A DNA stretch of 64,000 nucleotides from Acidaminococcus fermentans_A (lineage in GTDB: Bacteria > Bacillota > Negativicutes > Acidaminococcales > Acidaminococcaceae): contig NZ_JBQOUY010000010.1 of assembly GCF_052216985.1 (NCBI RefSeq), forward strand, positions 1 through 64,000, read 5' to 3'. Position 1 is the first letter of the stretch, and each line of letters opens with the position of its first letter. The position numbers were made by a program, and so were the translations under genes. Of this stretch, positions 34,192 through 43,187 are shown in pieces. The notes beneath the pieces are model-generated. The model had not been told where the DNA came from. It was given only the letters and a program-made list of their open reading frames with translations, and made no database searches.

Positions 34192-34267
34192 TCTGTAAAA
34201 AGTGAATTTCTTTCATGATTTGTCTGCTAAAACCCAGAACCAGCCAATCGTTTCGGGGCATCTACCC

Positions 34268-34316
34268 AAAAATCTCTTACAGGAAGAGGAACCTCTTTCT
34301 GTAAGAGATTTTTTTT
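34268..34316 (+). terminator. Terminator of the first TRAP block
   Basis: AATCTCTTACAG pairs with CTGTAAGAGATT, with an inner AGAGG/CCTCT helix, followed by T8. It is a strong Rho-independent terminator about 80 bases after the dctP stop. Confidence 0.92.
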
Positions 34317-34411
34317 GCATTGAAAGAAACTATTGAAAAACAGGGCATAGAGAACAGGTTCCTTTCTAGTCGCATAGAGACTGGCTCTTTGGAATGGACG
34401 GAGAAATGGTG

Positions 34412-34426
34412 ATAGAGACAGTCTAT
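34412..34426. promoter_or_regulatory. LysR-type operator ATAGA-N5-TCTAT
   Basis: The 15-bp palindrome ATAGAGACAGTCTAT lies about 93 bases before the expected start at 34512. Almost the same sequence (one base different in the spacer) is at 46166-46180, in front of the aldehyde dehydrogenase gene. Extra ATAGAGA half-sites lie at 34347 and 34374. The T-N-A symmetry fits LysR-type regulators. Confidence 0.65.
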
Positions 34427-34440
34427 GATTAAAATAAGAT

Positions 34441-34455
34441 ATGAATTTTATTCAT
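34441..34455. promoter_or_regulatory. Palindrome ATGAAT-TTT-ATTCAT
   Basis: A perfect 6-bp inverted repeat around three bases, centred about 64 bases before the expected transcription start. The position suits an activator site. AT-rich, so chance is possible. Confidence 0.35.
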
Positions 34456-34499
34456 CGATAGATGCATAAGTCCCATTAGATTCATCCGACGGCTCAGGC

Positions 34500-34505
34500 T
34501 ATAAT
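34500..34505 (+). promoter_or_regulatory. -10 box of the second block
   Basis: Consensus TATAAT about 160 bases before the isomerase ATG. The -35 region lacks a good match, as in promoters that need an activator. Confidence 0.5.
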
Positions 34506-34664
34506 GAAAATACGAAATGCACTGAAGATATCGATTTCACTAATAATTCTGGCGGATTCTGCAGCAAGGCGGTAAGCAGGACTTAAAATCTTTTTAAGAA
34601 AAGACTGATAATTCCAAGTTGTATCTTTAGTCTTGCAATAGAAACTGCCAAAGGGGGAAAACCG

Positions 34665-35471
34665 ATGGCAAGAAAATTTTCGTTGGCGTATTTGACGGTC
34701 CCCGGCATCGAAGCCGTCGATCAAATCCGGATGGCAGCAGAAGCCGGTTATGATACAGTCAGCCTGCGGACGATTCCCATGGGACAGCTGGGGGAACCTC
34801 AGAACGATTTGATCCGGGAAAAGGAACTGTTTGCGGAAATCCGCAGGACACTGCAAACAACCGGGATGAAAGTGCTGGATATCGAACTGGTCCGGGTCCG
34901 AGAAGATCTACCCTTGGATTACCGGGCAGAATTTGAAAAAGGCGCAGAGCTGGGGGCAACAGAAGTCCTTTCCAGCTGCTGGACGGAAAACCAGGATTTT
35001 GCGGTGGAAGCTTTTGGTAGGATCTGTGAGCAGGCCCAGGAATTCGGGATGAATGTGAATTTGGAGTATCCGGCTTCCTCGGCCATCCATGATCTGGCAG
35101 GAGTTGCCCGGCTGCAGGAAAAAGTCAAAGCTCCGAATCTGAAACTGTTCCTGGATATGCTCTATGTGTTCTGGGCCCAGGATACTCCTGAAGCCATCCG
35201 GGCCATCGCACCGGAACGGTTTGGCCTGATCCACCTTTGTGATTGTCCAAAGGATTATTATCTGCGGGATCGGACGGAAATCATGCGGGCTCGAAGGGAG
35301 TACCCCGGACTGGGGGCCATACCGCTGGTGCCGATCCTCCAGGCTTTGCCTAAGAATCCTTGTTCTATCGAGCTTCCCAATGAGGAATATATCCATCAAT
35401 ATGGTGCCATGGGGCATATAGAACGGTGCCTGGCCCATGCGAAAGAAATAATCCAACTGGTTGACCAGTAA
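34665..35471 (+). CDS. TIM-barrel sugar isomerase/dehydratase family protein
   Basis: This 268-residue protein belongs to the xylose-isomerase-like TIM barrels (AP endonuclease 2 family), which include inosose dehydratase IolE and 3-dehydroshikimate dehydratase. Metal-site residues are seen in NLEYP (near residue 126), FLDMLY and IHLCDC, and ELPNEEY near the end. It is first in the operon with the AroE-like and TRAP genes. A dehydratase or isomerase acting on the oxidised cyclic acid is plausible. GGGGG lies seven bases before the ATG. Confidence 0.72.
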   Translation: MARKFSLAYLTVPGIEAVDQIRMAAEAGYDTVSLRTIPMGQLGEPQNDLIREKELFAEIRRTLQTTGMKVLDIELVRVREDLPLDYRAEFEKGAELGATEVLSSCWTENQDFAVEAFGRICEQAQEFGMNVNLEYPASSAIHDLAGVARLQEKVKAPNLKLFLDMLYVFWAQDTPEAIRAIAPERFGLIHLCDCPKDYYLRDRTEIMRARREYPGLGAIPLVPILQALPKNPCSIELPNEEYIHQYGAMGHIERCLAHAKEIIQLVDQ

Positions 35472-35492
35472 TTGAATTCAGAAAGGAATGGA

Positions 35493-36365
35493 ATGCATAT
35501 GATACCGGATATCGAAACTCGTATGATTACGCTGATCGGGGACCCTCTGGCACAGTCTTTTGCCGCTCGGATGCAAAACAAAGGGTATGAAGCAGCCGGA
35601 CTCAATCTGATTTATTTCTATACGGTCGCAGGGAATGAGCATTTGGGAGATATCGTCAACGGGCTGCGCTACATGCCTTTTGCCGGGTTTGCTGTGACCA
35701 AGCCCAACAAGGTGAAGGTCCTGGAGTATTTAGATGAGTTGGATCCCCTGTGTGCCAAGATGGGGTCCAGCAATACCGTTGTGAAACTGCCGGACGGACG
35801 GCTGAAAGGGTACAACACCGATGGCGTCGGGTTCTATCAGGCCCTGGTAGAAGCCGGCATCAAAGTGGAAGAGAAAGTATTCTTCTGTTTCGGTGGGGGA
35901 GGAGCCGGACGGGCCATGTGTTCCATCCTGGCTTATCATGGAGCCCCGAAGATCTATATCACGGACCTCTTCGAAGAAAGTGCCAGGTCCCTGGTAGACG
36001 ATATCAACAACAATTTCAGCCGCGTGGCGGAATTCGTACCTCATGGAGAGTATTCTAAGCTGGCCGCCTGCGACATCGTCCTCAATGCCAGCGGCGTAGG
36101 GATGGGCAAGAGTATCGGCAAGAGCCCCCTGCCCAAAGAATATATCAAGGAGGGGCAGTTCTTCTTCGATGCCTGCTACAATCCGGCCAAGACACAATTC
36201 CTGCTCGATGCGGAAGCAGCAGGCTGCAAGGTCCTGAACGGCCTGAGCATGAGCCTGTATCAGGGAACAGCCCAGATCGAGCTGTGGACTGGGAAGAAGG
36301 CGCCTGTTGAAGTGATGCGGCAGGAACTGCTGGATATCCTGGCAGAACGGAACGAACAGAAATAA
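35493..36365 (+). CDS. Shikimate-dehydrogenase-family oxidoreductase, copy 2
   Basis: This roughly 290-residue paralog of 30268-31134 has the same key features: AQSFA in the first substrate loop, VTKPNK Lys, YNTDG Asp, GGGGAGR nucleotide loop and ITD at the cofactor-specificity site. The ATG at 35493 has AAAGGA five bases upstream; another ATG lies two codons later. It sits 21 bases after the TIM-barrel gene and before the second TRAP set, so both are likely used together. The substrate is not known. Confidence 0.8.
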   Translation: MHMIPDIETRMITLIGDPLAQSFAARMQNKGYEAAGLNLIYFYTVAGNEHLGDIVNGLRYMPFAGFAVTKPNKVKVLEYLDELDPLCAKMGSSNTVVKLPDGRLKGYNTDGVGFYQALVEAGIKVEEKVFFCFGGGGAGRAMCSILAYHGAPKIYITDLFEESARSLVDDINNNFSRVAEFVPHGEYSKLAACDIVLNASGVGMGKSIGKSPLPKEYIKEGQFFFDACYNPAKTQFLLDAEAAGCKVLNGLSMSLYQGTAQIELWTGKKAPVEVMRQELLDILAERNEQK

Positions 36366-36391
36366 ACCAGTACAAAGGAGGCAATAGGATC

Positions 36392-36946
36392 ATGAAAGTC
36401 ATTCGTTGGCTGGATAAACACCTGGAGGAGACCTTTCTGGTCGTCATGCTGGTGCTGATTGCCTGTGTCAGCATGCTGCAGGTTATTGTACGGAAGATCC
36501 CGGGGATGAGTTCCCTGACTTGGGCCGAAGAATTCTGCCGGTTCATGTGGATCTGGAGTGTGTTCATTTCTCTGCCTTATACCATCCGGATGGAAAACAT
36601 GCTTCGGGTAGGAGTCCTGAAAGACCTCCTTCCGGATCTCCTGAAGAAAGTCATCAACTTGGCAGTGGATGTCATTACGGCGGCCAGTATGGCTTTCCTG
36701 GGATATTACTCCATCGATGTGTATAACAACATCGCCCGGAGCCGGGAAATTTCTCCGGCTATGCAGTGGTCCATGGCCTTTGTCTATGCCGTCATGGTCA
36801 TCGGTTTTTTCCTGGGGGCCCTGCGGGGAATCCAAATGATCATCATCCATGTGCGGGATTTCCATAAGAAAGAGCTGAGCACCATCGAACAGACCATGCA
36901 GGATGCGGCCAAAGAAGCCAGCATGGCACAGGAAGGAGATGATTGA
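36392..36946 (+). CDS. TRAP transporter small permease (DctQ type), copy 2
   Basis: This 184-residue paralog of 31177-31782 has the same four helices and the motif TWAEEFCRFMWIW. It lacks the 17-residue N-terminal extension of the other copy. Operon position is the same: after the AroE-like gene and before the large permease. Confidence 0.92.
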   Translation: MKVIRWLDKHLEETFLVVMLVLIACVSMLQVIVRKIPGMSSLTWAEEFCRFMWIWSVFISLPYTIRMENMLRVGVLKDLLPDLLKKVINLAVDVITAASMAFLGYYSIDVYNNIARSREISPAMQWSMAFVYAVMVIGFFLGALRGIQMIIIHVRDFHKKELSTIEQTMQDAAKEASMAQEGDD

Positions 36947-36948
36947 AC

Positions 36949-38259
36949 ATGGCAGCCGTAATGGTATTTGCAGTATTCTTGATTGCTATCGCCGTGTCCA
37001 TTCCCATCAGTGTCAGCATGATCCTGGGATCGGTGGCACCTATCGAGATCCTCCATAAAGGTGGTTCCATTGTACAGCTCCTGAACAATACATTTTCTGG
37101 AGCCAATTCCACGCCGATCCTGGCCGTCCCGCTGTTCATCTTGGGCGGTGTGATCATGGCCAAGGGAGGGATTTCTCGGAAGCTGTTCAACTTCTTTGCT
37201 TACTTTGCTGGTCATTTCACCGGCGGACTGCCCTGTGCGGTGATCCTCACTTGTCTGTTCTACGGGGCTATTTCCGGATCCGGTCCGGCTACCACCGCTG
37301 CGGTAGGGGCTATGTGCGTCCCTTTCCTGACAGATCTAGGGTATGACAAGACCTGGAGTGCTGGGCTGATCGCTGTAGCCGGCGGTTTGGGAGTCATCAT
37401 CCCTCCATCTATTCCCTTTGTCCTGTATTCCCTGGCTACTGGGGTCTCCACTGGGGACTTGTTCTTGGGCGGCGTACTTCCCGGTATCCTGATCGGGGTG
37501 GCTTTGATGGCCTATGCCGTGTACTACTGTGCTAAAAATGGCGAAGACAAAGAGAAAATCAAGGCTCGGATGGACGAACTGGCAGCGGAAGGCTTCATGA
37601 AACTCTTCAAAGACAGCTTTTGGGCGCTGCTCTGCCCGGTGATCGTACTGGGGGGGATCTATACGGGATTCACTACTCCTACAGAAGCAGCGACGGTTTC
37701 TGTATTCTACGCCCTGATTGTTTCCCTCTTTATCTACAAGACCATGAAGATCGATGAATTGGTCCCTATGCTCTGTGAATCCGTCAAGACCTATGGCGGT
37801 CTGGCCTTCGTCCTGGCTTTTGCTACCGCTTTCGGTCGGGTCCTGTCCCTGACCCGGGCGACCCGGACTGTAGAAACCTTTATCTTGGGGAACTTCCATT
37901 CCAGCTTTGCAGTCCTGTCCATCCTTGTAGTCTTCTTCTTCCTGTTGGGCATGGTCATGGATACGGGTCCGGCCATCATCATCCTGGCACCGGTGTTGCT
38001 GCCAGCCTGTGTGAAACTGGGTGTAGATCCTGTCCATCTGGGCGTAGTGCTGGTCTGCTGCCTGTCCATCGGTCTGGCCACTCCGCCTTTCGGCTTGGAT
38101 CTTTTCGTGGCCGGCAATATTGCAGAGCGGCAGCCCATGGATGTGGCCCGGAAAGCAGTCCCCTTCATCCTGGCTTTCGTAGTGGCTCTGTTCATCATCA
38201 CCTATGTACCCAGTATTTCGACCTATCTGCCAGGGCTTTTGAAAGTGGCAGCCAAATAA
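36949..38259 (+). CDS. TRAP transporter large permease (DctM type), copy 2
   Basis: This 436-residue paralog of 31785-33080 has the same ISGSGPATTAAVG and GLGVIIPPSIPFVLY segments and about twelve helices. The ATG at 36949 lies two bases after the small-permease stop; an upstream TTG would add two residues. Confidence 0.93.
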   Translation: MAAVMVFAVFLIAIAVSIPISVSMILGSVAPIEILHKGGSIVQLLNNTFSGANSTPILAVPLFILGGVIMAKGGISRKLFNFFAYFAGHFTGGLPCAVILTCLFYGAISGSGPATTAAVGAMCVPFLTDLGYDKTWSAGLIAVAGGLGVIIPPSIPFVLYSLATGVSTGDLFLGGVLPGILIGVALMAYAVYYCAKNGEDKEKIKARMDELAAEGFMKLFKDSFWALLCPVIVLGGIYTGFTTPTEAATVSVFYALIVSLFIYKTMKIDELVPMLCESVKTYGGLAFVLAFATAFGRVLSLTRATRTVETFILGNFHSSFAVLSILVVFFFLLGMVMDTGPAIIILAPVLLPACVKLGVDPVHLGVVLVCCLSIGLATPPFGLDLFVAGNIAERQPMDVARKAVPFILAFVVALFIITYVPSISTYLPGLLKVAAK

Positions 38260-38299
38260 ATCGGTACAGTACAGAATTTGTTCAAAGGGAGGCAGTATC

Positions 38300-39370
38300 A
38301 TGAAAAAATCTTGGAAAAAAGCGGCAGGCGTGTTGTTGGCAGGGCTGATGCTCATGGGTCTCACCGGCTGCGGCGGGGAAGACACCAAAAAAGAAGCCGC
38401 GGGGAGCGGGGAGTATGCCAAACTGAAAACGGTGGAACTGATCGGGGCGGACTCTGCTGGGAAAGATTCTGCCGGTCAGCGGTTCGGAGAACTGGTGGCC
38501 AAGAATGTGGATAAGATCACCGGCGGGAAAATGAAGATCGATTACCATCCTAACTCAGAACTGGGCGGGGACGAAGATCTGCTCCGACAGCTGAAATCCA
38601 ATGATATCCAGATCGTAGTCAGCCAGATGGCTCCGGTGACTGCCATCATTCCGGAAACCGCCGTATTCGATATGCCCATGTCGTTTGCCAAATACAACGG
38701 CAAGACCATCGATAAAGTCCTGAACGGGAACGGAGAATTCCATAAGAAACTTTCCGGCGCCTATGAAAAGGCGGGGCTCCATTATCTGGGAATCCTGCAG
38801 AATGCCACTTTCCGCCTGACTACGGCCAATAAAGACTTGAAGACCCTGGATGATTTCAAAGGGCTGAAGATCCGGACCATGAGCAATAAGAACCACATGG
38901 CCTTCTGGTCCGCCCTGGGGGCCAATCCCACTCCGCTGGCTTGGCCGGAACTCTACTTCGCTCTCCAGAGCGGAACCGTGGATGCTGAAGAGAATGCGGC
39001 AGATACCATTGTTTCTGCTAACTTCAATGAAGTCCAGAAGTATGTGGCGGATACCAACCATATCCTCTATGCCAACCAGATCTGCATCAATAAGAAAGCG
39101 TATGACAGCCTGGATCCGGCTTACCAGAAGGCCCTGAACCAGGCAGTGCAGGAAGCCTTGAAAGAACTGGCACCTACCCTGGCCAAAGTGGATAAGGACA
39201 ATAAAGAAGCCTTGAAAAAGAAGGGAATGACCCTGGTGACCTATGATAAATCCTTCTATGACCAAGTATTGGCCATCCCTGCAGTACAGGAACTGAATAA
39301 GAAAATCAATGAGCAAGTGGGCGGTTTAGGCGAACTGCTGACCAAAGAATTGGATGCCGCCAGCAAATAA
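38300..39370 (+). CDS. TRAP transporter substrate-binding protein (DctP type), copy 2
   Basis: This 356-residue lipoprotein has a signal ending LTGC (Cys near residue 17). Segments GDEDLLRQLKSNDIQ and GLKIRTMSNKNHMAFW match the first copy, so both should bind similar carboxylates through the KIRT Arg. GGGAGG precedes the ATG. It ends the second block. Confidence 0.93.
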   Translation: MKKSWKKAAGVLLAGLMLMGLTGCGGEDTKKEAAGSGEYAKLKTVELIGADSAGKDSAGQRFGELVAKNVDKITGGKMKIDYHPNSELGGDEDLLRQLKSNDIQIVVSQMAPVTAIIPETAVFDMPMSFAKYNGKTIDKVLNGNGEFHKKLSGAYEKAGLHYLGILQNATFRLTTANKDLKTLDDFKGLKIRTMSNKNHMAFWSALGANPTPLAWPELYFALQSGTVDAEENAADTIVSANFNEVQKYVADTNHILYANQICINKKAYDSLDPAYQKALNQAVQEALKELAPTLAKVDKDNKEALKKKGMTLVTYDKSFYDQVLAIPAVQELNKKINEQVGGLGELLTKELDAASK

Positions 39371-39390
39371 AGCCTGGCTACCCCTGAGAA

Positions 39391-39440
39391 AAGGCTGGAT
39401 ATGGTAAAATGGATATGTCAATCTTGCCATATCCGGCCTT
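39391..39440. promoter_or_regulatory. Inverted repeat before the LysR gene
   Basis: AAGGC-t-GGATATGG (39391-39404) and CCATATCC-g-GCCTT (39427-39440) form a long stem around 22 bases. The loop holds a third GGATATG and a TAAAAT. No T-run follows, so an operator, perhaps for autoregulation, is more likely than a terminator. Confidence 0.45.
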
Positions 39441-39457
39441 GAGGGGGAATCGACACT

Positions 39458-40384
39458 ATGCAATTACAATGGCTGTACTATTTCACGACAATCGCAGAAC
39501 TGGAACATTATACGAAAGCTGCCTACCGCCTCCATGTGAGCCAGTCCAATCTGAGCCACGCCATGCGGGACATGGAAAATGAATTGGGGACCAAACTGTT
39601 CGAGCCCCACGGCCGGAACATCCGACTGACCAAGGCGGGAGAACTGTTCCTTCCTTATGCCCTGCGGACACTGGATACCCTGGAATCAGGGATTAACACG
39701 CTGAGAGAATATACCAATCCCAATACAGGGAGCATCAACTGTGCGGGCTTTTATTCCATCGAAGCCTTTGCCACGGATCTCCTGATCCGGTACCGGAGTG
39801 AGACCAACCGGCTGGGAGTCCAATTCCAGTACGGTTCCCAGGGGTGGTATGACCTGCAGAAAAATCTGCTGGCAGGGAAAGTGGACCTGATCTTCTGCAC
39901 CAAAATCGAGGCGCCTCATATTGGAGCCTGTTACATCGGGAGCCATCCTTTGGTGGCCTTGGTGCCAGAACGCCATCCCCTGGCCCGGCGGAAAATCCTG
40001 AAGATGAAAGACTTCCAGGGCATGGATTTCGTTGCTTTCGATGTTTCCGGACAGATCCGGAAACAACTGGATCAGCTCTTCCTAGAACAGGACATCCAAG
40101 TCAATGTGGTCATGGAAAGCCCCAATGATGTGATCCTTTATGGAGTAGTAGCGGCAGGCCATGGAGTGGCCATCGTTCCCTATCCTCTGATGGGAGTCCC
40201 CTTTGGAACCAAGATCGTCCCTATCGAGGACGGTATCCGGGAACGGGGAATCTATCTGCAATGGAACAAGGAACGGTATGCGGCTCCGGCCGTGGAATAT
40301 TTCAAGAATTACGTCATCCGCAGCGGAGACGTACTGAATCAGTATTTTCAACGGAAAGGGATTGCCCTTGCCAATACGGAATAA
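39458..40384 (+). CDS. LysR-type transcriptional regulator
   Basis: This 308-residue protein has an N-terminal winged helix-turn-helix (residues 1-60; AAYRLHVSQSNLSHAMRDME) and a C-terminal ligand-binding domain. It lies 15 bases before the ThDP enzyme gene in the same direction, so it probably controls and shares that transcript. The effector is likely a pathway acid. It is one of two LysR candidates for the shared ATAGA-N5-TCTAT sites. Confidence 0.93.
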   Translation: MQLQWLYYFTTIAELEHYTKAAYRLHVSQSNLSHAMRDMENELGTKLFEPHGRNIRLTKAGELFLPYALRTLDTLESGINTLREYTNPNTGSINCAGFYSIEAFATDLLIRYRSETNRLGVQFQYGSQGWYDLQKNLLAGKVDLIFCTKIEAPHIGACYIGSHPLVALVPERHPLARRKILKMKDFQGMDFVAFDVSGQIRKQLDQLFLEQDIQVNVVMESPNDVILYGVVAAGHGVAIVPYPLMGVPFGTKIVPIEDGIRERGIYLQWNKERYAAPAVEYFKNYVIRSGDVLNQYFQRKGIALANTE

Positions 40385-40399
40385 ACAGGAGGGAATGAG

Positions 40400-42235
40400 A
40401 TGACGAAGAAACTGGTGGCCGATCTGATGGTGGATTACCTGGAACGGCGGGATGTAAAATATGTATTCGGTCTGTGCGGCCATACGGTGATCGGGATGCT
40501 GGATGCCCTGAGCCGCAGCAAAAAAGTGAAATACATTTCCAATCGGCATGAAGCCGTGGCTTCTACGGCAGCGGACGGCTATGCCCGGGTGACCCACAAG
40601 GCTTCTGTGGTCCTGTGCCACCTGGGACCTGGCCTGACCAATGTGCTCACGGGGGTAGCCAATGCGGCCTTTGATTCCATCCCTATGGTGGTCATAGCCG
40701 GGGATGTGCCCAGTTATTACTTTGGCAAGCATCCCCATCAGGAAGTGAACATGCATGGGGACGGGACCCAGTACCGGATCCTGGAACCGGTGGTGAAACG
40801 GGCCTGGCGGGTGGATGACCCGGAATCTATGGCGGAAATCATGGACAAGGCTTTCCGACTGGCGGAGTCCGGCCGTCCTGGGCCTGTGCTCATCGATGTT
40901 CCCATGGATATCTTTTCCCGGGAAGTGGAAGATTATATTTGGGACCGGACCTATAAAGACAGCCACATCACCATGAAACCGGCCCTGGATCCGGCAGCGG
41001 CCAAAGCCATCGCAGAGAAACTGGTGGCGGCGGAACACCCGGTGATGCATGCCGGCGGGGGAATCCTCCTGGCCCAGGCATCGGATGACCTGGCAGCCTT
41101 GGCGGAATTCCTGGATATCCCCGTATCCCGGACATTGATGGGACAGGGCTGCATCAGCGATGCTCATCCCCTGATGATCGGCCAGACCGGTTTCTGGGGC
41201 ATGGAATTCACCCATTCCCTGACTTCTCAAGCCGATGTGATCCTGGGCCTGGGGACCCGGTTCGCAGAAGCGGACAGTTCCAGCTGGTACCGGGGTGTCA
41301 CCTTTGATCCGGACCATACGGAATTCCTCCAGATCGATATCGACCCGGCAGAAATCGGCCGGAACTATCCGGTGGCTATTGGGGCCGTAGGGGACCTGAA
41401 ATTAGGACTCCAGCAGATCCTGGCGGAAGCAAAGAAAATCTGTCCGGAAGGAAAGCAGCATCCGGAACTGCGGAAAGCCATCGCAGAGGCCAAAGCGGCT
41501 TTCAAGAAGCGGAATGAAGCCATTGCCCATGACGGACGCTTCCCCATGACACCTCAGCGGATCCTGAAAGACGTGAAAGAAGTCCTGCCGGAAGATGCGG
41601 AAATCTTCACGGATGTGGGATGGAACAAGAACGGGGTGGCCCAGCAGTATGATATCACTGTCCCCGGGACCATCCACCATTCTTCTGGTTTGGCTACCAT
41701 GGGTTTTGGAGCCTCTGCTGTTTTAGGAGGAAAGCTGGGGGCACCGGACAAAATCTGCATCACTCTCACCGGTGACGGGGGCTTCGGGGTGAACCCAACC
41801 TGCCTGGCTACAGCCGTGGAACAAAACATCCCCTGCACCTGGGTCGTCATGAACAACTCAGCCTTCGGGACCATTGCCGGCCTGGAAAATGCCAATTACG
41901 GGACCAAATTCGGGACCACTTTCCATACGCCGGATGGGGAATCCTACAGTCCCAGCTGGGCCGGAGTGGCTAGAGCGTACGGGGTGGAAGCCATCTGTGT
42001 CCATAGCGCGGATGAATTCAAACCAGCCATGGAAGCGGCATTGAAAGCCAATCGGGAAGGCCGTCCCTTCCTGGTGGAAGCCCCTATGGAAAATATCGTC
42101 GTACCTACTCCCGGCTGCTGGAATATCAATGATATCTACAGCCCTAATAAACTGGTAGAAGATGGAAAACTGGTGAAAAACGAAAAGGGCGAATTCGTCG
42201 CTCCGAATCATGCGAAATCCCATAAGGGAAAATAA
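40400..42235 (+). CDS. Thiamine-diphosphate-dependent enzyme of the acetolactate synthase family
   Basis: This 611-residue protein has the three-domain plan of acetolactate synthase-like enzymes. The cofactor-activating Glu is E51 (NRHEAVASTAADGYAR). The metal-binding motif is GDG (458-460) followed about 25 residues on by NN. The segment HPHQEVNMHGDGTQYRILEPVV occurs in uncharacterised ThDP enzymes near transporter genes. The genomic company argues against branched-chain biosynthesis: no small subunit or ilvC is adjacent. A cleavage, hydrolysis (like IolD on inositol diones) or decarboxylation of a 2-oxo acid is plausible. Confidence 0.8.
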   Translation: MTKKLVADLMVDYLERRDVKYVFGLCGHTVIGMLDALSRSKKVKYISNRHEAVASTAADGYARVTHKASVVLCHLGPGLTNVLTGVANAAFDSIPMVVIAGDVPSYYFGKHPHQEVNMHGDGTQYRILEPVVKRAWRVDDPESMAEIMDKAFRLAESGRPGPVLIDVPMDIFSREVEDYIWDRTYKDSHITMKPALDPAAAKAIAEKLVAAEHPVMHAGGGILLAQASDDLAALAEFLDIPVSRTLMGQGCISDAHPLMIGQTGFWGMEFTHSLTSQADVILGLGTRFAEADSSSWYRGVTFDPDHTEFLQIDIDPAEIGRNYPVAIGAVGDLKLGLQQILAEAKKICPEGKQHPELRKAIAEAKAAFKKRNEAIAHDGRFPMTPQRILKDVKEVLPEDAEIFTDVGWNKNGVAQQYDITVPGTIHHSSGLATMGFGASAVLGGKLGAPDKICITLTGDGGFGVNPTCLATAVEQNIPCTWVVMNNSAFGTIAGLENANYGTKFGTTFHTPDGESYSPSWAGVARAYGVEAICVHSADEFKPAMEAALKANREGRPFLVEAPMENIVVPTPGCWNINDIYSPNKLVEDGKLVKNEKGEFVAPNHAKSHKGK

Positions 42236-42245
42236 TGGAAAAGCT

Positions 42246-42280
42246 AAGGCTCTGTTTTCCCTGTGAAACAGAGCCTTTTT
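42246..42280 (+). terminator. Terminator after the ThDP enzyme gene
   Basis: AAGGCTCTGTTT pairs with AAACAGAGCCTT around eight bases, with TTTTT at the end. It lies between two otherwise adjacent pathway genes and may set a lower level for the downstream lyases. Confidence 0.85.
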
Positions 42281-42299
42281 CGGGAGAAAGGAGCAGCGT

Positions 42300-43175
42300 A
42301 TGAGTATGAAGAAAAAAGAGCGGATGACCACGAAACTGCGCCGTCTGCTAGCTGAAAATGATTATCTGGTGGCTCCCTGCGCCTATGATGCCCTGAGTGC
42401 ACGGGCTATTGAAGTAGCGGGGTTCCAGGTCTGCGGCACCACTGGGTATGGGATGCATGGGGTGGTCCTGGCCCAGCCGGATTCCGGTCTCTTGGCCTTG
42501 AATGAATCGGTAGATATCTTGAGCAAAATGGCAGATGCCGTAGATATACCTATTATCTGTGATGCGGAGGGAGGCTATGGCAATGCCTTGAATGTGATCC
42601 GGACTGTGAAGGAATATGAAAAGACGGGGGTGGCAGGTTTCTTTATCGAAGACCAGCAGCAGCCGCCTAACTGTCCCTTCCTGTCTAAGACCGAAGTCAT
42701 CAGTGTGGAAGAGATGTGCGGAAAGATCCGGGCAGCCGTGGATACCCGCAAGGATCCGGATCTATTGATCATCGCTCGGACCGATGCACCGGATGAAGAG
42801 GCCGTTGACCGAGCCAACGCCTATCTGGAAGCTGGCGCAGACATGGTGAAGATCCTGCCCAAATCCCGGGAAGCGCTGGTCAGCCTGCCGGAAAAAGTCC
42901 ACGGCCCCATCCATCTAGGCTATTTCCCCAATCAGCCCTTCTTTAAGGATTTCACAACGGAAGACTGCGGCAAAAAATTGGGGTACAAGATCATCACATT
43001 CCCCTTCAGCGTATTATTCGCTCAAGTCGCTGCCGAAATGCGGATCCTCAAATACATCAAGGAACACGGGACTCCAGAAGGATACCAGGGGGATATGATC
43101 GATTTCGAGACTTACATCAAACTGGTCCATGTGGATGAATTAGTGGAGGCGGGGAACCGCTATATCAAGAAATAA
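42300..43175 (+). CDS. Isocitrate lyase/PEP mutase superfamily enzyme
   Basis: This 291-residue TIM barrel is related to methylisocitrate lyase, 2,3-dimethylmalate lyase, PEP mutase and oxaloacetate hydrolase/decarboxylase. The Mg site is CDAEGGYGN (near residue 82) and IEDQQ. The catalytic KRCGH-type Cys loop of isocitrate-lyase-like enzymes is replaced here by NCPFLSKTEVI, so a classical retro-Claisen lyase mechanism is uncertain. It should cleave or decarboxylate a 2-oxo or hydroxy diacid. GGAG lies six bases before the ATG. Confidence 0.75.
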   Translation: MSMKKKERMTTKLRRLLAENDYLVAPCAYDALSARAIEVAGFQVCGTTGYGMHGVVLAQPDSGLLALNESVDILSKMADAVDIPIICDAEGGYGNALNVIRTVKEYEKTGVAGFFIEDQQQPPNCPFLSKTEVISVEEMCGKIRAAVDTRKDPDLLIIARTDAPDEEAVDRANAYLEAGADMVKILPKSREALVSLPEKVHGPIHLGYFPNQPFFKDFTTEDCGKKLGYKIITFPFSVLFAQVAAEMRILKYIKEHGTPEGYQGDMIDFETYIKLVHVDELVEAGNRYIKK

Positions 43176-43187
43176 GAGGTGGACAGG

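Larger units (their letters stand above)
34192..34664. other. Intergenic control region of the second block (473 bases)
   Basis: No gene is seen. It holds a terminator for the first block (34268-34316), three ATAGAGA half-sites (34347, 34374, 34412), a 15-bp LysR-type palindrome, a second palindrome at 34441-34455 and a TATAAT (34500-34505). It is the main regulatory region for the operon starting at 34665. Confidence 0.7.

Noticed and set aside
40400..42235. ilvB of branched-chain amino acid biosynthesis
   Set aside because: No small subunit or other ilv gene is adjacent, and the neighbours are catabolic.
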